Shown in pieces: positions 43,989-52,653 of a stretch of 64,000 nucleotides of DNA. A program made the translations under genes and the position numbers. Within the stretch, counting starts at the first letter, position 1. Each line of letters begins with the position of its first letter. Location: positions 62,001 to 126,000 of the forward strand of contig NZ_JADOUS010000009.1 of NCBI RefSeq assembly GCF_015752045.1, given 5' to 3'. The notes below the pieces were generated by a model. It saw nothing but the letters and a program-made list of their open reading frames with translations, searched no databases and had not been told where the DNA came from. The DNA is from Arthrobacter_D sp015752045 (GTDB lineage: Bacteria; Actinomycetota; Actinomycetes; Actinomycetales; Micrococcaceae).

Positions 43989-44351
43989 ATGAGGCTCGAA
44001 GGCTGGCACATCGTCATCATCATCGTTCTTGCGATCGTCCTGTTCGGCGCGCCGAAGCTGCCCGGACTGGCACGTAGCGTGGGACAGTCCCTGCGCATCT
44101 TCAAGTCCGAGGTGAAGCAGATGAAGGACGAGAACAACACGGGTGAGGCCGGCACGGATCCCGTGGAGGGCCGTGTGGTGAACACCCCCGCACCGCAGAC
44201 GTACACGCCCACCTACCAGACACCCGTCCAGCCGCAGGGTCCGGCGCAGCAGCCCCACGGCACGTCCCCGGCCACCGATGCACGGGTCGCCGACGGCCAG
44301 GGGCAGGCGGGTCCGGCGCAGCAGAGCGGTAACCCGCACACCAGCCAGTAG
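43989..44351 (+). CDS. tatA: Twin-arginine translocase subunit TatA
   Basis: 120 residues. Membrane helix WHIVIIIVLAIVLFGAPKLPG, hinge G-x-x-x-P region, amphipathic helix LARSVGQSLRIFKSEVKQM, then a long Pro/Gln-rich tail. Pore/adaptor component of the Tat export system for folded proteins. ATG 43989 chosen because GAGAGG is eight bases upstream; in-frame GTG 43965 and ATG 43983 are alternatives. Followed after 14 bases by tatC. Confidence 0.94.
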   Translation: MRLEGWHIVIIIVLAIVLFGAPKLPGLARSVGQSLRIFKSEVKQMKDENNTGEAGTDPVEGRVVNTPAPQTYTPTYQTPVQPQGPAQQPHGTSPATDARVADGQGQAGPAQQSGNPHTSQ

Positions 44352-44365
44352 GCAGGATCCTCCCC

Positions 44366-45205
44366 GTGTCACCCGCACACGCGCGCAAGCGCGGCAGGAA
44401 GGCCAACCCCGAGGGGCGCATGGCCCTGAAGGAGCACCTGCGCGAGGCCCGCAACCGGCTGTTCAAGTCGGCGATCGCGGTCATCGCCGCGACCGTGGTG
44501 GGCTTCTTCGTCTACGAACCGGTGCTGCGTGCCCTGGCGGCCCCGATCATCGCGATCAACGGGCAGGAGGGTCGCACGGCGTCGCTGAACTTCGACAGTG
44601 CGGCGTCCCCGTTCGACCTGCTCATCCAGGTGTCGGTGTTCCTGGGCCTGGTGCTCTCCAGCCCGGTGTGGCTGTACCAGCTGTGGGCGTTCATCACCCC
44701 GGGGCTGAAGACCAAGGAGCGGCGGATCGCGCTGGCCTTCATCGCGGTCGCGTTCCCGCTGTTCCTCGCCGGCATCGCCCTGGCCTGGCTGATCCTGCCC
44801 AACGCGGTGCGGGTGCTGACCGAGTTCACGCCGGAGGACTTCTCCAACTACATCAGCGTCTCGGTGTACTTCACCTTCGTGCTGCGGCTGATGCTGGCAT
44901 TCGGGATCGCGTTCCTGCTGCCCGTGGTGCTGGTCGGGCTGAACATGGTCGGGCTGGTCTCGGGCAAGCAGATCCTCAAGGCGTGGCGGATCACCGTCTT
45001 CCTGGTGTGCCTGTTCGCCGCGATGGCGGCGCCCGGCGGAGACGCGCTGAGCATGTTCTACCTCGCGGTGCCCCTGCTGCTGCTGTTCTTCGTCGCGATC
45101 GGGCTGTGCCTGCTCAACGACAAGCGCCGGGCCCGCCGCACCGCGGCCCGCGAAGCGGCCGTCGAGGCCACCGCGGACAGCGCCACACCCCTGGACGCCC
45201 TCTAG
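44366..45205 (+). CDS. tatC: Twin-arginine translocase subunit TatC
   Basis: 279 residues, six membrane segments. Receptor for twin-arginine signal peptides. N-terminal cytosolic stretch with MALKEHLREARNRLFKS (conserved HLxELRxR-type motif, here HLREARNR), the first loop Phe/Glu region (FEQ replaced by GQEGRTASLNFD), and conserved SSPVWLYQLWAFITPGL. The basic start (KRGRKANPEG) is actinobacterial. The deacetylase lipoprotein at 9.8 kb is a likely client. Confidence 0.95.
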   Translation: MSPAHARKRGRKANPEGRMALKEHLREARNRLFKSAIAVIAATVVGFFVYEPVLRALAAPIIAINGQEGRTASLNFDSAASPFDLLIQVSVFLGLVLSSPVWLYQLWAFITPGLKTKERRIALAFIAVAFPLFLAGIALAWLILPNAVRVLTEFTPEDFSNYISVSVYFTFVLRLMLAFGIAFLLPVVLVGLNMVGLVSGKQILKAWRITVFLVCLFAAMAAPGGDALSMFYLAVPLLLLFFVAIGLCLLNDKRRARRTAAREAAVEATADSATPLDAL

Positions 45206-45250
45206 GCCGAGACACGCCGGGCCGCACTCCCGCAAGGGCGATCCACCGCC

Positions 45251-45283
45251 GGGCCCGGCGCGATGGCGCCGCGTGCCGGGCCC
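45251..45283 (+). terminator. Terminator after tatC
   Basis: Perfect 9-base arms GGGCCCGGC/GCCGGGCCC with inner GCG/CGC pairing; no T-run. Confidence 0.6.
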
Positions 45284-45295
45284 CTGTGAAGCGTC

Positions 45296-45301
45296 TAGGG
45301 T
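45296..45301 (+). promoter_or_regulatory. Putative -10 of a leaderless helY transcript
   Basis: TAGGGT, six bases before the ATG at 45308. Confidence 0.4.
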
Positions 45302-45307
45302 GGAACG

Positions 45308-48136
45308 ATGAACACCCCCGCGGAGAGATACGCAGCTGCAAGGGCCCGCACGGACCACTCCCGGACGCAGCTGTTCCATTTCGAGCAGACCCTCGATTTC
45401 GACCTCGATCCGTTCCAGCGGGAAGCCTGCACCGCACTCGAGGCGGACAGGGGAGTGCTCGTCGCTGCACCCACCGGGGCCGGCAAGACGGTGGTCGGCG
45501 AGTTCGCCGTCTTCATGGCGCTCCAGCACGGCCTCAAGGCGTTCTACACCACGCCCATCAAGGCACTCAGCAACCAGAAGTACTCGGAGCTGGCCGCCGT
45601 GCACGGCAGTGACCGCGTAGGACTGCTGACGGGGGACACGAGCATCAACGGCGACGCCGACGTGATCGTGATGACCACCGAAGTACTGCGCAACATGCTC
45701 TATGCCAATTCCGACGCCCTCGACAACCTCGGCTACGTGGTGATGGACGAGGTGCACTACCTGGCCGACCGGTTCCGGGGCGCCGTGTGGGAGGAAGTGA
45801 TCATCCACCTGCCCACCGAGGTGAAGCTGGTGTCCCTGAGCGCCACCGTGTCCAACGCGGAGGAGTTCGGCGCGTGGCTGGACACCGTGCGGGGAGACAC
45901 CGACGTCGTCGTGTCGGAACACCGGCCCGTGCCCCTCTGGCAGCACGTCATGGTCGGCCAGGACCTGATGGACCTGTTCGCCGGCGACATCGCCTTCGAC
46001 GAGGCGGCGCCAGCCGGGGCGGACGCCGGCGCCGGCGCCCGCGACCAGTACGACGTGAATCCCGAGCTGCTCGAGCTGGCCAGCAGCGAGATCCGGATGA
46101 ACCAGCGCGCCGGCTGGGGTGGCGGAGGACGGCGCGGCAAGCAGCGCAACGGTCGCGGCGGGCCGCCCCCGACGACGATGATCCGCCGCGCCACGAGGCC
46201 CCAGGTGATCGCAGCCCTGGATCGCTCGGACCTCCTCCCCGCCATCACGTTCATCTTCTCGAGGGCCGGCTGCGAGGTGGCCGTCACCCAATGCCTGCAC
46301 GCCGGGCTGTGGCTCACCACGGAGGACGAGCGCGACGAGATCAGCGAGACCGTCGACGCCGCCACGATGGACATCCCCCGGGAGGACCTCGAGATCCTCG
46401 GATTCTGGACCTGGCGTGAAGGCCTCATCCGCGGTTTCACAGCCCACCACGCGGGGATGCTGCCGACCTTCAAGGAGATCGTCGAGAAGCTGTTCGCCGC
46501 GGGCCTGGTCAAGGCTGTGTTCGCCACCGAGACCCTGGCCCTGGGCGTGAACATGCCCGCCCGCACCGTCGTGCTGGAGAAGCTCGACAAGTTCAACGGT
46601 GAAGCCCACGTGAACGTGACGGCGGGGGAGTACACGCAGCTCACGGGCAGGGCGGGCCGCCGCGGAATCGACGTCGAGGGCCACGCCGTCGTCCTCTGGC
46701 AGCCCGGCACCGACCCGGGGGCGGTGGCCGGCCTCGCCTCCCGGCGCACCTACCCGCTGAACTCCAGCTTCCGCCCCACCTACAACATGAGCATCAACCT
46801 CATGGCCCAGTTCGGGCAGGGACGGTCCCGCGAGATCCTCGAGACCTCCTTCGCGCAGTTCCAGGCGGACCGCTCCGTGGTGGGGCTCGCGAAGCAGGTG
46901 CGCAGTCGCGAGGAATCCCTCAAGGGCTACGAGAAGTCCATGACCTGCCACCTCGGGGATTTCCGCGAGTACGCGAACCTGCGGCGCGAACTGTCCGACC
47001 TGGAATCCCGGGCATCCCGGGACAGGTCCCGGACCCTGCGATCCGCAGCCGAGTCCTCGCTCGAATCGCTGCGGCCCGGGGACGTGATCGACGTGCCCGG
47101 CGGACGGAGCCAGGGGTTCGCCGTGGTGCTGGACGGCGACACATCGCGGGAGCCCCGGCCCACGGTCCTCACGCTCGAGACGCAGATCCGCCGCGTCGGG
47201 GTGCAGGACCTCGACGGGCCCGTCGAGGTCCTCTCCCGCATCCGCATCCCGAAGCACTTCAGTGCGCGCAGCCCGAAGGACCGGCGCGACCTCACCTCGT
47301 CCCTCCGGAACGCGCTGCAGGAGAACCGGCCGCCCCGCCAGGGCGCCGATCGGGTGTCCGCCGGGTACTCGGCGTCGGCGGCCGCGGAGGAACGCGCGAT
47401 CACGGACCTCCGGCGCCGCCTCCGCGCCCACCCCTGCCACGGGTGCAGCGAACGCGAACAGCACGCACGCTGGGCCGAACGGTGGGGGAAACTGCGCCGG
47501 GAGACCGACAGGCTCGCCGGCCAGATCCGGGGCCGCACGAACACGATCGCCAAGACCTTCGACCGCGTCTCGGACGTCCTCGGACACTACGGCTACCTCG
47601 AGTACAGCGACGCCGGTGTCGCCGTCAGTGCCTCCGGCCAGAAGCTCCGGCGGATCTACGGGGAGAAGGACCTCCTGATCGCCCTCAGCATCGAGGACGG
47701 GGCGTTCGGCGACCTCGACGCGACCGAGCTCGCCGCGGTCATCACCGTGCTCGTGTACCAGGCCAAGCGTGAGGAGCGCGGACTGCGCCCGGTCATGCCG
47801 AGCGTGGCGCTGGAAGGTTCGGTCGAGACGATCATCCGCCGGTGGTCGCGGCTCAACGACGTCGAGGAGCAGCACCGGCTCCCCGTCACCGGGGAGCCGG
47901 AGCTCTCGCTCGTGTGGCCGATGTTCAAGTGGGCGCAGGGCCGGTCCCTCCAGGCCGCCCTGAGCGGGACCGAACTCGCGGCCGGTGACTTCGTGCGCTG
48001 GTCGAAGCAGGTCATCGACCTCCTCGACCAGCTCGCGAAGGTGCCGGACCTTCCCGGGAACCTGCAGCAGACCTGCAAGCGCGCGATCGCCCTGGTTCGT
48101 CGGGGCGTGGTGGCATACTCGAACATCAGCGAGTAG
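45308..48136 (+). CDS. helY: DEAD/DEAH-box RNA helicase, Ski2-like
   Basis: 942 residues. Walker A APTGAGKT (about 58-65), Ia TTPIKALSNQK, DEVH box MDEVHYLADRF, SATVSNAEEFG (motif III), motif VI QLTGRAGRRGID. The C-terminal half has the Ski2/Mtr4-like ratchet and a DSHCT-type domain (FKWAQGRSL, LDQLAKVPDLPG). Probably unwinds structured RNA in decay or processing; actinobacterial HelY is otherwise little studied. Located after tatAC as in Mycobacterium. Confidence 0.93.
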   Translation: MNTPAERYAAARARTDHSRTQLFHFEQTLDFDLDPFQREACTALEADRGVLVAAPTGAGKTVVGEFAVFMALQHGLKAFYTTPIKALSNQKYSELAAVHGSDRVGLLTGDTSINGDADVIVMTTEVLRNMLYANSDALDNLGYVVMDEVHYLADRFRGAVWEEVIIHLPTEVKLVSLSATVSNAEEFGAWLDTVRGDTDVVVSEHRPVPLWQHVMVGQDLMDLFAGDIAFDEAAPAGADAGAGARDQYDVNPELLELASSEIRMNQRAGWGGGGRRGKQRNGRGGPPPTTMIRRATRPQVIAALDRSDLLPAITFIFSRAGCEVAVTQCLHAGLWLTTEDERDEISETVDAATMDIPREDLEILGFWTWREGLIRGFTAHHAGMLPTFKEIVEKLFAAGLVKAVFATETLALGVNMPARTVVLEKLDKFNGEAHVNVTAGEYTQLTGRAGRRGIDVEGHAVVLWQPGTDPGAVAGLASRRTYPLNSSFRPTYNMSINLMAQFGQGRSREILETSFAQFQADRSVVGLAKQVRSREESLKGYEKSMTCHLGDFREYANLRRELSDLESRASRDRSRTLRSAAESSLESLRPGDVIDVPGGRSQGFAVVLDGDTSREPRPTVLTLETQIRRVGVQDLDGPVEVLSRIRIPKHFSARSPKDRRDLTSSLRNALQENRPPRQGADRVSAGYSASAAAEERAITDLRRRLRAHPCHGCSEREQHARWAERWGKLRRETDRLAGQIRGRTNTIAKTFDRVSDVLGHYGYLEYSDAGVAVSASGQKLRRIYGEKDLLIALSIEDGAFGDLDATELAAVITVLVYQAKREERGLRPVMPSVALEGSVETIIRRWSRLNDVEEQHRLPVTGEPELSLVWPMFKWAQGRSLQAALSGTELAAGDFVRWSKQVIDLLDQLAKVPDLPGNLQQTCKRAIALVRRGVVAYSNISE

Positions 48137-48183
48137 TCCCCGCCGTCGGACACCCCCTCCACAGAAAGCCTCCCTGCACCGCC

Positions 48184-49824
48184 ATGCCACCTCCTGAGCG
48201 CCCCACGCCCGTCCTGTACCGCAACGGGTCCGTCTACAGCCCCGCCGACCCCTTCGCCACCGCCATGCTCGTGGACGGCGGGACGGTGGCGTGGGTCGGC
48301 ACCGAGCACGCCGCCGCCAACCTCACCGGCCCGGACGTCCGGACCGTGGACCTCGACGGCGCGCTCATCGCCCCGGGGTTCGTCGACGCCCACACGCACA
48401 CCACCGAGACGGGCATCGCCCTCGGCTCGATCGACCTCACGGGGTGCCGTTCGCTGCAGGAACTGCTCGACGCGGTGGCCGCGGCGGCGTCCTCGGGCGC
48501 CTCCACGATCCTCGGATTCGGTTGGGACGAGTCCCGGTGGCCGGAGAACCGGGTGCCGACCGCCGGGGAGCTCGACCGCGCCGGTAACGGCGCCCTCGTC
48601 TACCTCGTGCGCGCCGACATCCACTCGGCCGCCGTCTCGGGCACGCTCGCGGCCGGCCTCGGCCTCGCGGGCACGGACGGCTGGGACGACGGATTCGTGG
48701 TCCGGGATGCCCACGAGGCGGCCCGGCGTGCCACCCGGAGCCTGTCGGCGGACCAGCGGCGCACCTACCAGCAGGCGGCGCTGCTCCACGCCGCGTCCCG
48801 CGGCTACGTCGCGCTGACGGAGATGGCCGCCCCGCACATCGCGCCCGTCGAGGACCTCGAGACACTGCTCTCGATCGACGGCCCGACACGGGAACTGCCG
48901 TTGCCCGAGGTCATCCCCTACTGGGCGCAGCTGACGTCCTCGCCCCAGGACGTCCGCGAGCTCATGCAGGACTTCGGCGGCCGGCTCGCGGGCCTCGCAG
49001 GAGACCTCAACGTCGACGGGTCGATCGGATCCCGCACCGCCGCGCTGCGAGAGCCGTACACCGACGCGCCAGGAAGCCGGGGCACGCTCTACCTGGGCGA
49101 GGACGCCGTCGCCGGCCACCTGCTCGCCGCGACGGCCGAGACCGTCCAGGCCGGCTTCCACGTCATCGGGGACGCCGGGCTCGACGTCGTCCTGCGGGGT
49201 CTCGAGCGGACCGCGCGGGAGCTGGGCGTGGAGGAGGTCCGCCGCGCCCGCCACCGTCTGGAGCACGTGGAGCTCGCCGACGACGCCGCGATCGCCGCGC
49301 TGGTCCACTACGGCGTGGCCGTCAGCGGCCAGCCCGCGTTCGATGCTCTCTGGGGCGCCGAGGACGGCCTGTACGCCCAGCGCCTGGGGGAACGACGCCA
49401 GGGCATGAACCCCTTCGCGTCGCTCCTGTCCGCGGGTGTGCTCGTGGCACTGGGCTCCGACAGTCCCGTCACCCCGCTCGACCCGTGGGCCTCGGTGCGG
49501 GCCTGCCTCCGTCACAGCAACGCCTTGGAGAACATCTCGGCGCGGGCCGCGTTCATCGCCCATACACGCGCGAGCTGGCGGCTTGCCGGCCGCAGCCCCA
49601 TGATGGGACAGCTCGCGCCGGGGACGCCCGCTTCCTTCGCGATCTGGAAGGTCGACGAACTGATGGTGCAGACCCCGGACAACCGGGTGCAGTCCTGGAG
49701 CACCGATCCTCGCGCGGGCACGCCGCTGCTGCCGGCCCTCGATACCGAGAACGCACCGGAGTGCCTGGAAACCGTGCACGACGGGCACCGCCTCTACGCC
49801 GCGGACGGCTTCGCGGACGCCTGA
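48184..49824 (+). CDS. Amidohydrolase family protein (YtcJ-like)
   Basis: 546 residues, metal-dependent TIM-barrel hydrolase. APGFVDAHTHTTETG is the first metal site (HxH); a Lys is not obvious; GDAGLDVVLRGLERTA carries a later metal region and HRLEHVELADDAA the third His; ALGSDSPVTPLDPW has the final Asp. Best matched to the YtcJ/NfdA group that hydrolyses N-formylated or other amide substrates; the substrate is unknown. Follows helY by 47 bases and is followed by a strong hairpin. Confidence 0.87.
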   Translation: MPPPERPTPVLYRNGSVYSPADPFATAMLVDGGTVAWVGTEHAAANLTGPDVRTVDLDGALIAPGFVDAHTHTTETGIALGSIDLTGCRSLQELLDAVAAAASSGASTILGFGWDESRWPENRVPTAGELDRAGNGALVYLVRADIHSAAVSGTLAAGLGLAGTDGWDDGFVVRDAHEAARRATRSLSADQRRTYQQAALLHAASRGYVALTEMAAPHIAPVEDLETLLSIDGPTRELPLPEVIPYWAQLTSSPQDVRELMQDFGGRLAGLAGDLNVDGSIGSRTAALREPYTDAPGSRGTLYLGEDAVAGHLLAATAETVQAGFHVIGDAGLDVVLRGLERTARELGVEEVRRARHRLEHVELADDAAIAALVHYGVAVSGQPAFDALWGAEDGLYAQRLGERRQGMNPFASLLSAGVLVALGSDSPVTPLDPWASVRACLRHSNALENISARAAFIAHTRASWRLAGRSPMMGQLAPGTPASFAIWKVDELMVQTPDNRVQSWSTDPRAGTPLLPALDTENAPECLETVHDGHRLYAADGFADA

Positions 49825-49866
49825 CCCGGAGCCCGGCACCCCACATCCATCGGAGGAAGAAACAGC

Positions 49867-49906
49867 CCCCTGACCTGCACCGGAACACGTTTCCGCAGGT
49901 CAGGGG
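49867..49906 (+). terminator. Terminator after the amidohydrolase gene
   Basis: Perfect 12-base arms CCCCTGACCTGC/GCAGGTCAGGGG, and a possible inner CGGAA/TTCCG stem. It ends five bases before the next promoter. Confidence 0.8.
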
Positions 49907-49910
49907 CTTG

Positions 49911-49938
49911 TTGACACGTCCTCCACAGCACGTAAGCT
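49911..49938 (+). promoter_or_regulatory. Near-consensus sigma-70-type promoter
   Basis: TTGACA (49911-49916), 16-base spacer, TAAGCT (49933-49938); expected transcript start near 49945. This is one of the two best promoters in the window and points into a region without a gene. Confidence 0.65.
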
Positions 49939-49944
49939 CGTGAG

Positions 49945-50160
49945 AACGGGTTAGAGGAACTCCTGCGGGAGGGAACCTGGCTCGTCTCCGCACAAGCGCA
50001 GCGCATCGGCCTTCTTTCTGGCGCGCGTTGCCCATCTCATCGGAGCCGGCATTCAAGGGCAGGTCCACACGCCAGTAGAAAACGGTGGCCGCATTCGTGC
50101 GGGCACCGGTACGAAGGTGTGGGGACCTGCCCGAATGCCCTGCCCGGAGGCCCAGCGGCC
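49945..50160 (+). ncRNA. Candidate structured non-coding RNA or long leader
   Basis: No plausible protein on either strand, but three strong hairpins: H1 49949-49977 (GGTT...AACC with inner CTCC/GGGAG), H2 49998-50031 (GCAGCGC/GCGTTGC with GCC/GGC inside), and H3 50048-50139, a rod whose arms pair as GGCATTC/GAATGCC, GGGCAGGTCC/GGACCTGCCC and ACAC/GTGT, capped by CGGTG/CACCG and CCGCA-TTCG-TGCGG. The preceding near-consensus promoter supports transcription. It could be an independent RNA (6S- or Ms1-like size) or the 5' leader of the mannosyltransferase gene. RNase P and tmRNA hallmarks are absent. The 3' end is unknown; a TATACT at 50167 may be a separate promoter for the next gene. Confidence 0.45.
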
Positions 50161-50240
50161 GTCGCCTATACTTGCAGACTGGCTCCGCGTCCGGAGCATC
50201 CCCTGCGCGATGCGCACCCCGATGGAAAGGCCCCACCTGC

Positions 50241-50966
50241 GTGCGAGTCGTCACGATCATCCCCACCTACAACGAGATCGAGTCGCTGCCGGGAACCCTG
50301 GCCCGCCTGCGTGCCGCCGTCCCGGCCTCGGACGTCCTCATCGTGGATGACAACAGCCCGGACGGTACCGGAGGCCTCGCAGACCGCGCGGCCGCAGCGG
50401 ACGGCCAGGTGCACGTGCTGCACCGGAGGGGTAAGGAGGGCCTGGGCGCGGCCTACATCGCCGGGTTCCGCTGGGCCCTGGAACGGGACTATGACGTCCT
50501 CGTCGAGATGGACGCCGACGGCTCCCACAAGCCCGAGCAGCTGCAGGGCCTCCTCGACGCGGTGCACCGCGCCGACCTCGTGATCGGCAGCCGCTGGGTC
50601 CGCGGAGGCAGCGTCGTCAACTGGCCCCTGCACCGGAAGCTCCTGTCGCGCGGCGGGAGCACCTACTCCCGGCTCATGCTGGGCCTGCGGGTCCGTGACA
50701 TCACCGCCGGGTTCCGCGTCTTCCGCCGCTCCACGCTGGAGGCGCTCGACCTCTCGGCAGTGGACTCCGTGGGCTACGGATTCCAGGTCGACATGACCTT
50801 CCGGGTCGCCCGCCTGGGCCTGACCATCGTCGAGGTGCCGATCACCTTCGTGGAGCGGGAACTCGGTGACTCGAAGATGAGCGGGAACATCGTTTTCGAG
50901 GCGATCGCCAACGTGACCCGATGGGGGCTCGGGGCACGCTGGGCCACGCTCCGCGGCCGGGCCTGA
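50241..50966 (+). CDS. ppm1: Polyprenol-phosphate mannosyltransferase (catalytic domain)
   Basis: 241 residues, GT2 family. Transfers mannose from GDP-mannose to polyprenol phosphate, giving the donor for glycolipids and protein mannosylation. IIPTYNEIESLPGTL at the start, VDDNSPDGTG, the DxD-type MDADGSHKPEQ, and the acceptor region ITAGFRVFRR. Corresponds to the Ppm1 D2 domain alone, without the fused apolipoprotein N-acyltransferase of Mycobacterium, and has no C-terminal membrane segments. The start is GTG 50241, GGAAAGG ten bases upstream. Convergent with rbpA, an arrangement shared with mycobacteria. Confidence 0.92.
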   Translation: MRVVTIIPTYNEIESLPGTLARLRAAVPASDVLIVDDNSPDGTGGLADRAAAADGQVHVLHRRGKEGLGAAYIAGFRWALERDYDVLVEMDADGSHKPEQLQGLLDAVHRADLVIGSRWVRGGSVVNWPLHRKLLSRGGSTYSRLMLGLRVRDITAGFRVFRRSTLEALDLSAVDSVGYGFQVDMTFRVARLGLTIVEVPITFVERELGDSKMSGNIVFEAIANVTRWGLGARWATLRGRA

Positions 50967-50980
50967 GACCGGGGACGACA

Positions 50981-51022
50981 GCACAAGAAAGGCACCCGCC
51001 GCAGCGGGTGCCTTTCTTGTGC
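50981..51022. terminator. Bidirectional terminator between ppm1 and rbpA
   Basis: Perfect 19-base arms (GCACAAGAAAGGCACCCGC and its complement) around four bases. The A-run in one arm and T-run in the other let it work on both strands. Confidence 0.95.
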
Positions 51023-51035
51023 GAGCTGGTCCGGT

Positions 51036-51383
51036 CTACGCGGACCGGCGCTCACCGCGACGCTCGCGGAGGATCGTCAGGCGATCCTGCAGGATCTGCT
51101 CGAGTTCCTCGACCGAACGCCGCTCGAGGAGCATGTCCCAGTGCGTACGCACGGGCTTGTCGTTCGAGGTGTCGGGCTTCTCGCCGTTGACGAGGAGGGC
51201 TTCCTTGCCGGTCTTCGACACCCAGGTCGCCGGGATGTCGGCCTCGGAGGAGAACGTCACGAAGACCCGCTCGCCATCCTCGCACCGGTACTCCACACGC
51301 TGCCGGGGAGCAGGCTCGACGCCGGACTCCGTTTCCATCGACTGCGCACCGAGGCGCATGCCACGCAGGCTGCGATCGCTCAT
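51036..51383 (-). CDS. rbpA: RNA polymerase-binding protein RbpA
   Basis: 115 residues. Binds RNA polymerase and the principal sigma factor and stabilises the open promoter complex; specific to Actinobacteria. N-terminal tail LRGMRLGAQSME, core barrel with RVEYRCEDGERVFVTFS, basic linker TSNDKPVRTHWDMLLERRS and the sigma-interaction helix ELEQILQDRL. Only one Cys remains in the core, so the zinc site of some relatives is missing, as in mycobacteria. A SigR-like promoter is seen about 140 bases upstream. Confidence 0.97.
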   Translation of the reverse strand: MSDRSLRGMRLGAQSMETESGVEPAPRQRVEYRCEDGERVFVTFSSEADIPATWVSKTGKEALLVNGEKPDTSNDKPVRTHWDMLLERRSVEELEQILQDRLTILRERRGERRSA

Positions 51384-51521
51384 GTTGTTCTCCTAGTCAC
51401 CCTTGCCCCCGTCACCGGGGACCATTGCCGCTGCTGTTTCACCGGAAGTATCGACCGGCCCGTGCCGCCGACACAGTCCGGGACCACCGCCGCCGGACGG
51501 CGGCGCGGAAGCTGTCTGTAT

Positions 51522-51548
51522 CAACACCGCATGCCCCGGGGTTGTTCC
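51522..51548 (-). promoter_or_regulatory. SigR/SigH-like promoter of rbpA
   Basis: On the minus strand, GGAAC (51548-51544), an 18-base spacer and GTTG (51525-51522), close to the GGAAT-N18/19-GTT pattern of the thiol-oxidative stress sigma factor; rbpA of Streptomyces is known to be in that regulon. A separate TATAGT (51579-51574) upstream might give housekeeping expression. Confidence 0.5.
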
Positions 51549-51647
51549 TCCCGGGCGCACGGGTAAACACCTAACTATACAGGCAGGGACCCACCGCCAC
51601 TGGGGATCCACCGTCCGGGCTCCCGGACCGTGTCCCCGCGGGCCCGC

Positions 51648-52580
51648 TCAATCGCGGGTGATGAGCTCCGGTCCGTCGGACGGTGAGTCGGGCGTCGTGG
51701 TTCCGAGGACGTTGCCGATGCCCTTCAGCGCCTCGCCGACCTCGCTCGGGATGATCCAGAGCTTGTTCGCGGAGCCGTCGGCAAGCTTGGGGAGGGTCTG
51801 CAGGTATTGGTAGGCGAGGAGCTTCTGCGTCGGATTGCCCTTGTGGATGGCGTCGAACACCTTGTGGATGGCCTGCGCCTCGCCGTCCGCCCGCAGGATC
51901 GCCGCCTTCGCGTCACCCTCGGCCGCGAGGATCGCGGCCTGGCGCTGACCTTCCGCAGTGAGGATCTGCGACTGCTTGGTGCCCTCGGCGGTGAGGATGG
52001 CTGCGCGGCGGTCGCGCTCGGCGCGCATCTGCTTCTCCATGGAGTCCTGGATGGAGTGGGGCGGGTCGATCGCCTTCAGCTCCACGCGTCCCACCCGGAT
52101 GCCCCACCGTCCCGTCGCCTCGTCGAGGACCCCGCGGAGCTGGCCGTTGATCTGGTCGCGCGAGGTCAGGGCCTCCTCGAGATTCAGCCCGCCGACCACG
52201 TTCCGGAGGGTGGTCGTGGTCAGTTGCTCGACGGCCTGGATGTAGTTGGCGATCTCATAGGTGGCTGCGCGCGGGTCGGTGACCTGGAAGTAGACCACCG
52301 TATCGATGGAGACCACCAGGTTGTCCTCGGTGATCACGGGCTGGGGCGGGAAGGAGACGACCTGCTCGCGGAGGTCGAGCAGCGGCAGCAGCCGGTCGAC
52401 GAACGGGATCAGGACGGTCAGTCCGGGATTCAGCGTCCGCTGGTACTTGCCGAGGCGCTCGACGACGCCCGCGCGCGCCTGCGGGATGATCCGCACGGCC
52501 TTCACGAGGATGACCAGGACGAAGATGATGAGGACGATCAGGACGAGGGTGACCCCGATCGTTCCGGCGGAGGCGTTCAT
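51648..52580 (-). CDS. SPFH/stomatin-family membrane protein
   Basis: 310 residues. N-terminal membrane segment (about 9-27), then the SPFH domain (KAVRIIPQARAGVVERLGKYQRTL; DRLLPLLDLREQVVSFPPQPVIT), and a long Ala/Glu-rich coiled coil (about 185-245, with repeated ILTAEG and AILAAEG). Such proteins form membrane microdomain scaffolds and pair with NfeD proteins. The start is ATG 52580. Downstream of the nfeD gene by 73 bases in the same direction. Confidence 0.92.
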   Translation of the reverse strand: MNASAGTIGVTLVLIVLIIFVLVILVKAVRIIPQARAGVVERLGKYQRTLNPGLTVLIPFVDRLLPLLDLREQVVSFPPQPVITEDNLVVSIDTVVYFQVTDPRAATYEIANYIQAVEQLTTTTLRNVVGGLNLEEALTSRDQINGQLRGVLDEATGRWGIRVGRVELKAIDPPHSIQDSMEKQMRAERDRRAAILTAEGTKQSQILTAEGQRQAAILAAEGDAKAAILRADGEAQAIHKVFDAIHKGNPTQKLLAYQYLQTLPKLADGSANKLWIIPSEVGEALKGIGNVLGTTTPDSPSDGPELITRD

Positions 52581-52653
52581 GTATCCCCTTTGTTGTGGTG
52601 GTGCGCTCCGCCCGGCCGTAGGACCGGAGAGCGTGACAGCTGGCGGCGCGCAT

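Noticed and set aside
44369..48190. 1273-codon open frame antisense to tatC and helY
   Set aside because: A GC-rich shadow of real genes; Arg/Gly/His-rich with no family motifs, while the plus strand has complete helicase and TatC motifs.
49945..50160. RNase P RNA or tmRNA
   Set aside because: Neither the GAGGAAAGTCC-type core nor a tRNA-like end with a tag frame is present.
49553..50266. 237-codon minus-strand frame over the structured region
   Set aside because: No ribosome site or recognisable domain; it overlaps the amidohydrolase end and a promoter with strong RNA-like dyads.
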